Shown here in pieces: positions 6,446 to 6,778 of a stretch of 6,778 nt of DNA (position 1 is its first letter; the number at the start of each line of letters is the position of its first letter). The notes beneath the pieces are model-generated. The model was not told the DNA's origin and did not search any database. It was given only the letters and a program-made list of their open reading frames with translations. Source of the DNA: an uncultured Lachnospiraceae bacterium (lineage in GTDB: Bacteria > Bacillota > Clostridia > Lachnospirales > Lachnospiraceae); assembly GCA_910577735.1 (NCBI GenBank), contig CAJTOO010000071.1, forward strand, positions 1 to 6,778, read 5' to 3'. The position numbers and the translations under genes are program-made.

Positions 6446-6500
6446 CCGCTCGGACTTATTGCAAGGGAGCGGATGCGGTTCTGAACGACAGAGGGGCGGC
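6446..6500 (+). promoter_or_regulatory. Two-hairpin repeated RNA element, copy 4
   Basis: Hairpin 1: CCGCTC (6446-6451) with GAGCGG (6467-6472), perfect; inner CTT/AAG around ATTGC. Linker AT. Hairpin 2: GCGGTTCT (6475-6482) with GGGGCGGC (6493-6500), which pairs except for one G-G mismatch and uses G-U pairs; loop GAACGACAGA. It ends 14 bases before GGAGG at 6515-6519. Upstream, 6290-6445 holds no gene or clear hairpin that I can see. Confidence 0.7.
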
Positions 6501-6525
6501 AATAAAAAAGAAATGGAGGACTGAA

Positions 6526-6778
6526 ATGAGCATTAACGGAATAGGAACAGCGGGATATCCGCTGACAGGATACACGGCAAGAAAGACAGGAAGAAGCGCG
6601 GAATCCGGGGCTGTGGGATTCATGGAAACGGTGGAAGAAAAGGCGGCGCAGGGAAAGGCAGCCGACCAGGATGAGAAAGCCTTTGAGATGGTTGGCCCGA
6701 ACGCTCCGCAGGAAGTGAAGGATGCGTGGATGGAGGCGGCGAAAGAAGTAAATGCGAATGGCATGGGAATCCGGGGCA
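6526..6778 (+). CDS. Uncharacterised protein with MSINGIG N-terminus, 5' part (cut by right edge)
   Basis: ATG 6526, six bases after GGAGG (6515-6519), opens a frame that runs 84 codons to the right edge without a stop. It begins MSINGIGTAGYPLTGYTARK, then a low-complexity Ala/Glu/Lys stretch and a helical segment (EVKDAWMEAAKEVNANG). From memory, 'MSI(S/N)GIGTAGYP' starts are common in Lachnospiraceae hypothetical proteins of several hundred residues. There is no signal peptide. The GC content is high (35 of 60 at 6601-6660). The Arg/Lys-Thr cluster following the NGIG start (TARKTGRSAE) is seen in a comparable place (NAGRKVTQ) in the protein at 5522. Function unknown; the rest of the gene lies outside the window. 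Confidence 0.8.
   Translation, partial: MSINGIGTAGYPLTGYTARKTGRSAESGAVGFMETVEEKAAQGKAADQDEKAFEMVGPNAPQEVKDAWMEAAKEVNANGMGIRG

Noticed and set aside
4231..6500. Repeated elements as a CRISPR array or integron attC sites
   Set aside because: Spacing is irregular and gene-sized, spacers are coding sequences with their own ribosome sites, and no integrase, cas gene or attC core motifs are seen.
6456..6764. 102-codon minus-strand frame at the right edge
   Set aside because: It is antisense to RNA element copy 4 and to the plus-strand MSINGIG gene, which has a good ribosome site.

Overview
The window looks like an accessory locus from a low-to-mid GC Firmicute, most likely a gut Lachnospiraceae or related Clostridia. 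The reasons are the AgrA/AgrC-type (LytTR / GHKL) two-component pair, the FtsX-type peptide-transporter permease, strong GGAGG ribosome sites, and a run of small uncharacterised proteins with the 'MS(I/V)NGIG' N-terminus that I associate from memory with Lachnospiraceae. This placement is inference; there is no rRNA or other marker here.

Layout. (1) 3-968: the 3' part of an AT-rich FtsX-like ABC permease, cut by the left edge. (2) 969-1355: an intergenic region with a strong intrinsic terminator (1061-1108), a possible 18-codon ORF, and a pair of near-identical 10-mers exactly 21 bp apart (1273-1303), the spacing expected of a LytTR-regulator binding site. (3) 1356-3493: a LytTR response regulator (GTG start) and a GHKL sensor kinase, overlapping by ATGA. 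(4) 3546 to the right edge: a same-strand array of five genes. These are an N-GIG/coiled-coil protein, a tiny very acidic lipoprotein, a second coiled-coil protein resembling the first, a 255-residue helical protein, and a protein cut by the right edge.

The most interesting feature is a ~55-nt two-hairpin element that recurs in front of four of the five array genes (4231-4286, 4641-~4690, 5442-5494, 6446-6500). The first hairpin keeps its pairing while its sequence changes (ATGCCC/GGGCAT, ATGCCC/GGGTAT, CTGCTC/GAGCGG, CCGCTC/GAGCGG), and the second keeps a GAnnGACAG loop. This points to a conserved RNA structure rather than a simple DNA repeat. Separately, three array proteins share the N-terminus M(A/S)(I/V)(N/G)GIG although their bodies differ, and GC content jumps between neighbouring genes. 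Together this suggests a modular array of exchangeable genes behind a common RNA leader.

Working model (inference): a peptide- or signal-sensing two-component system, probably autoregulated through the 21-bp repeat, sits upstream of and may control an array of exported or envelope-associated proteins of unknown function, each with its own structured leader. I do not recognise an established function for any of the array proteins.
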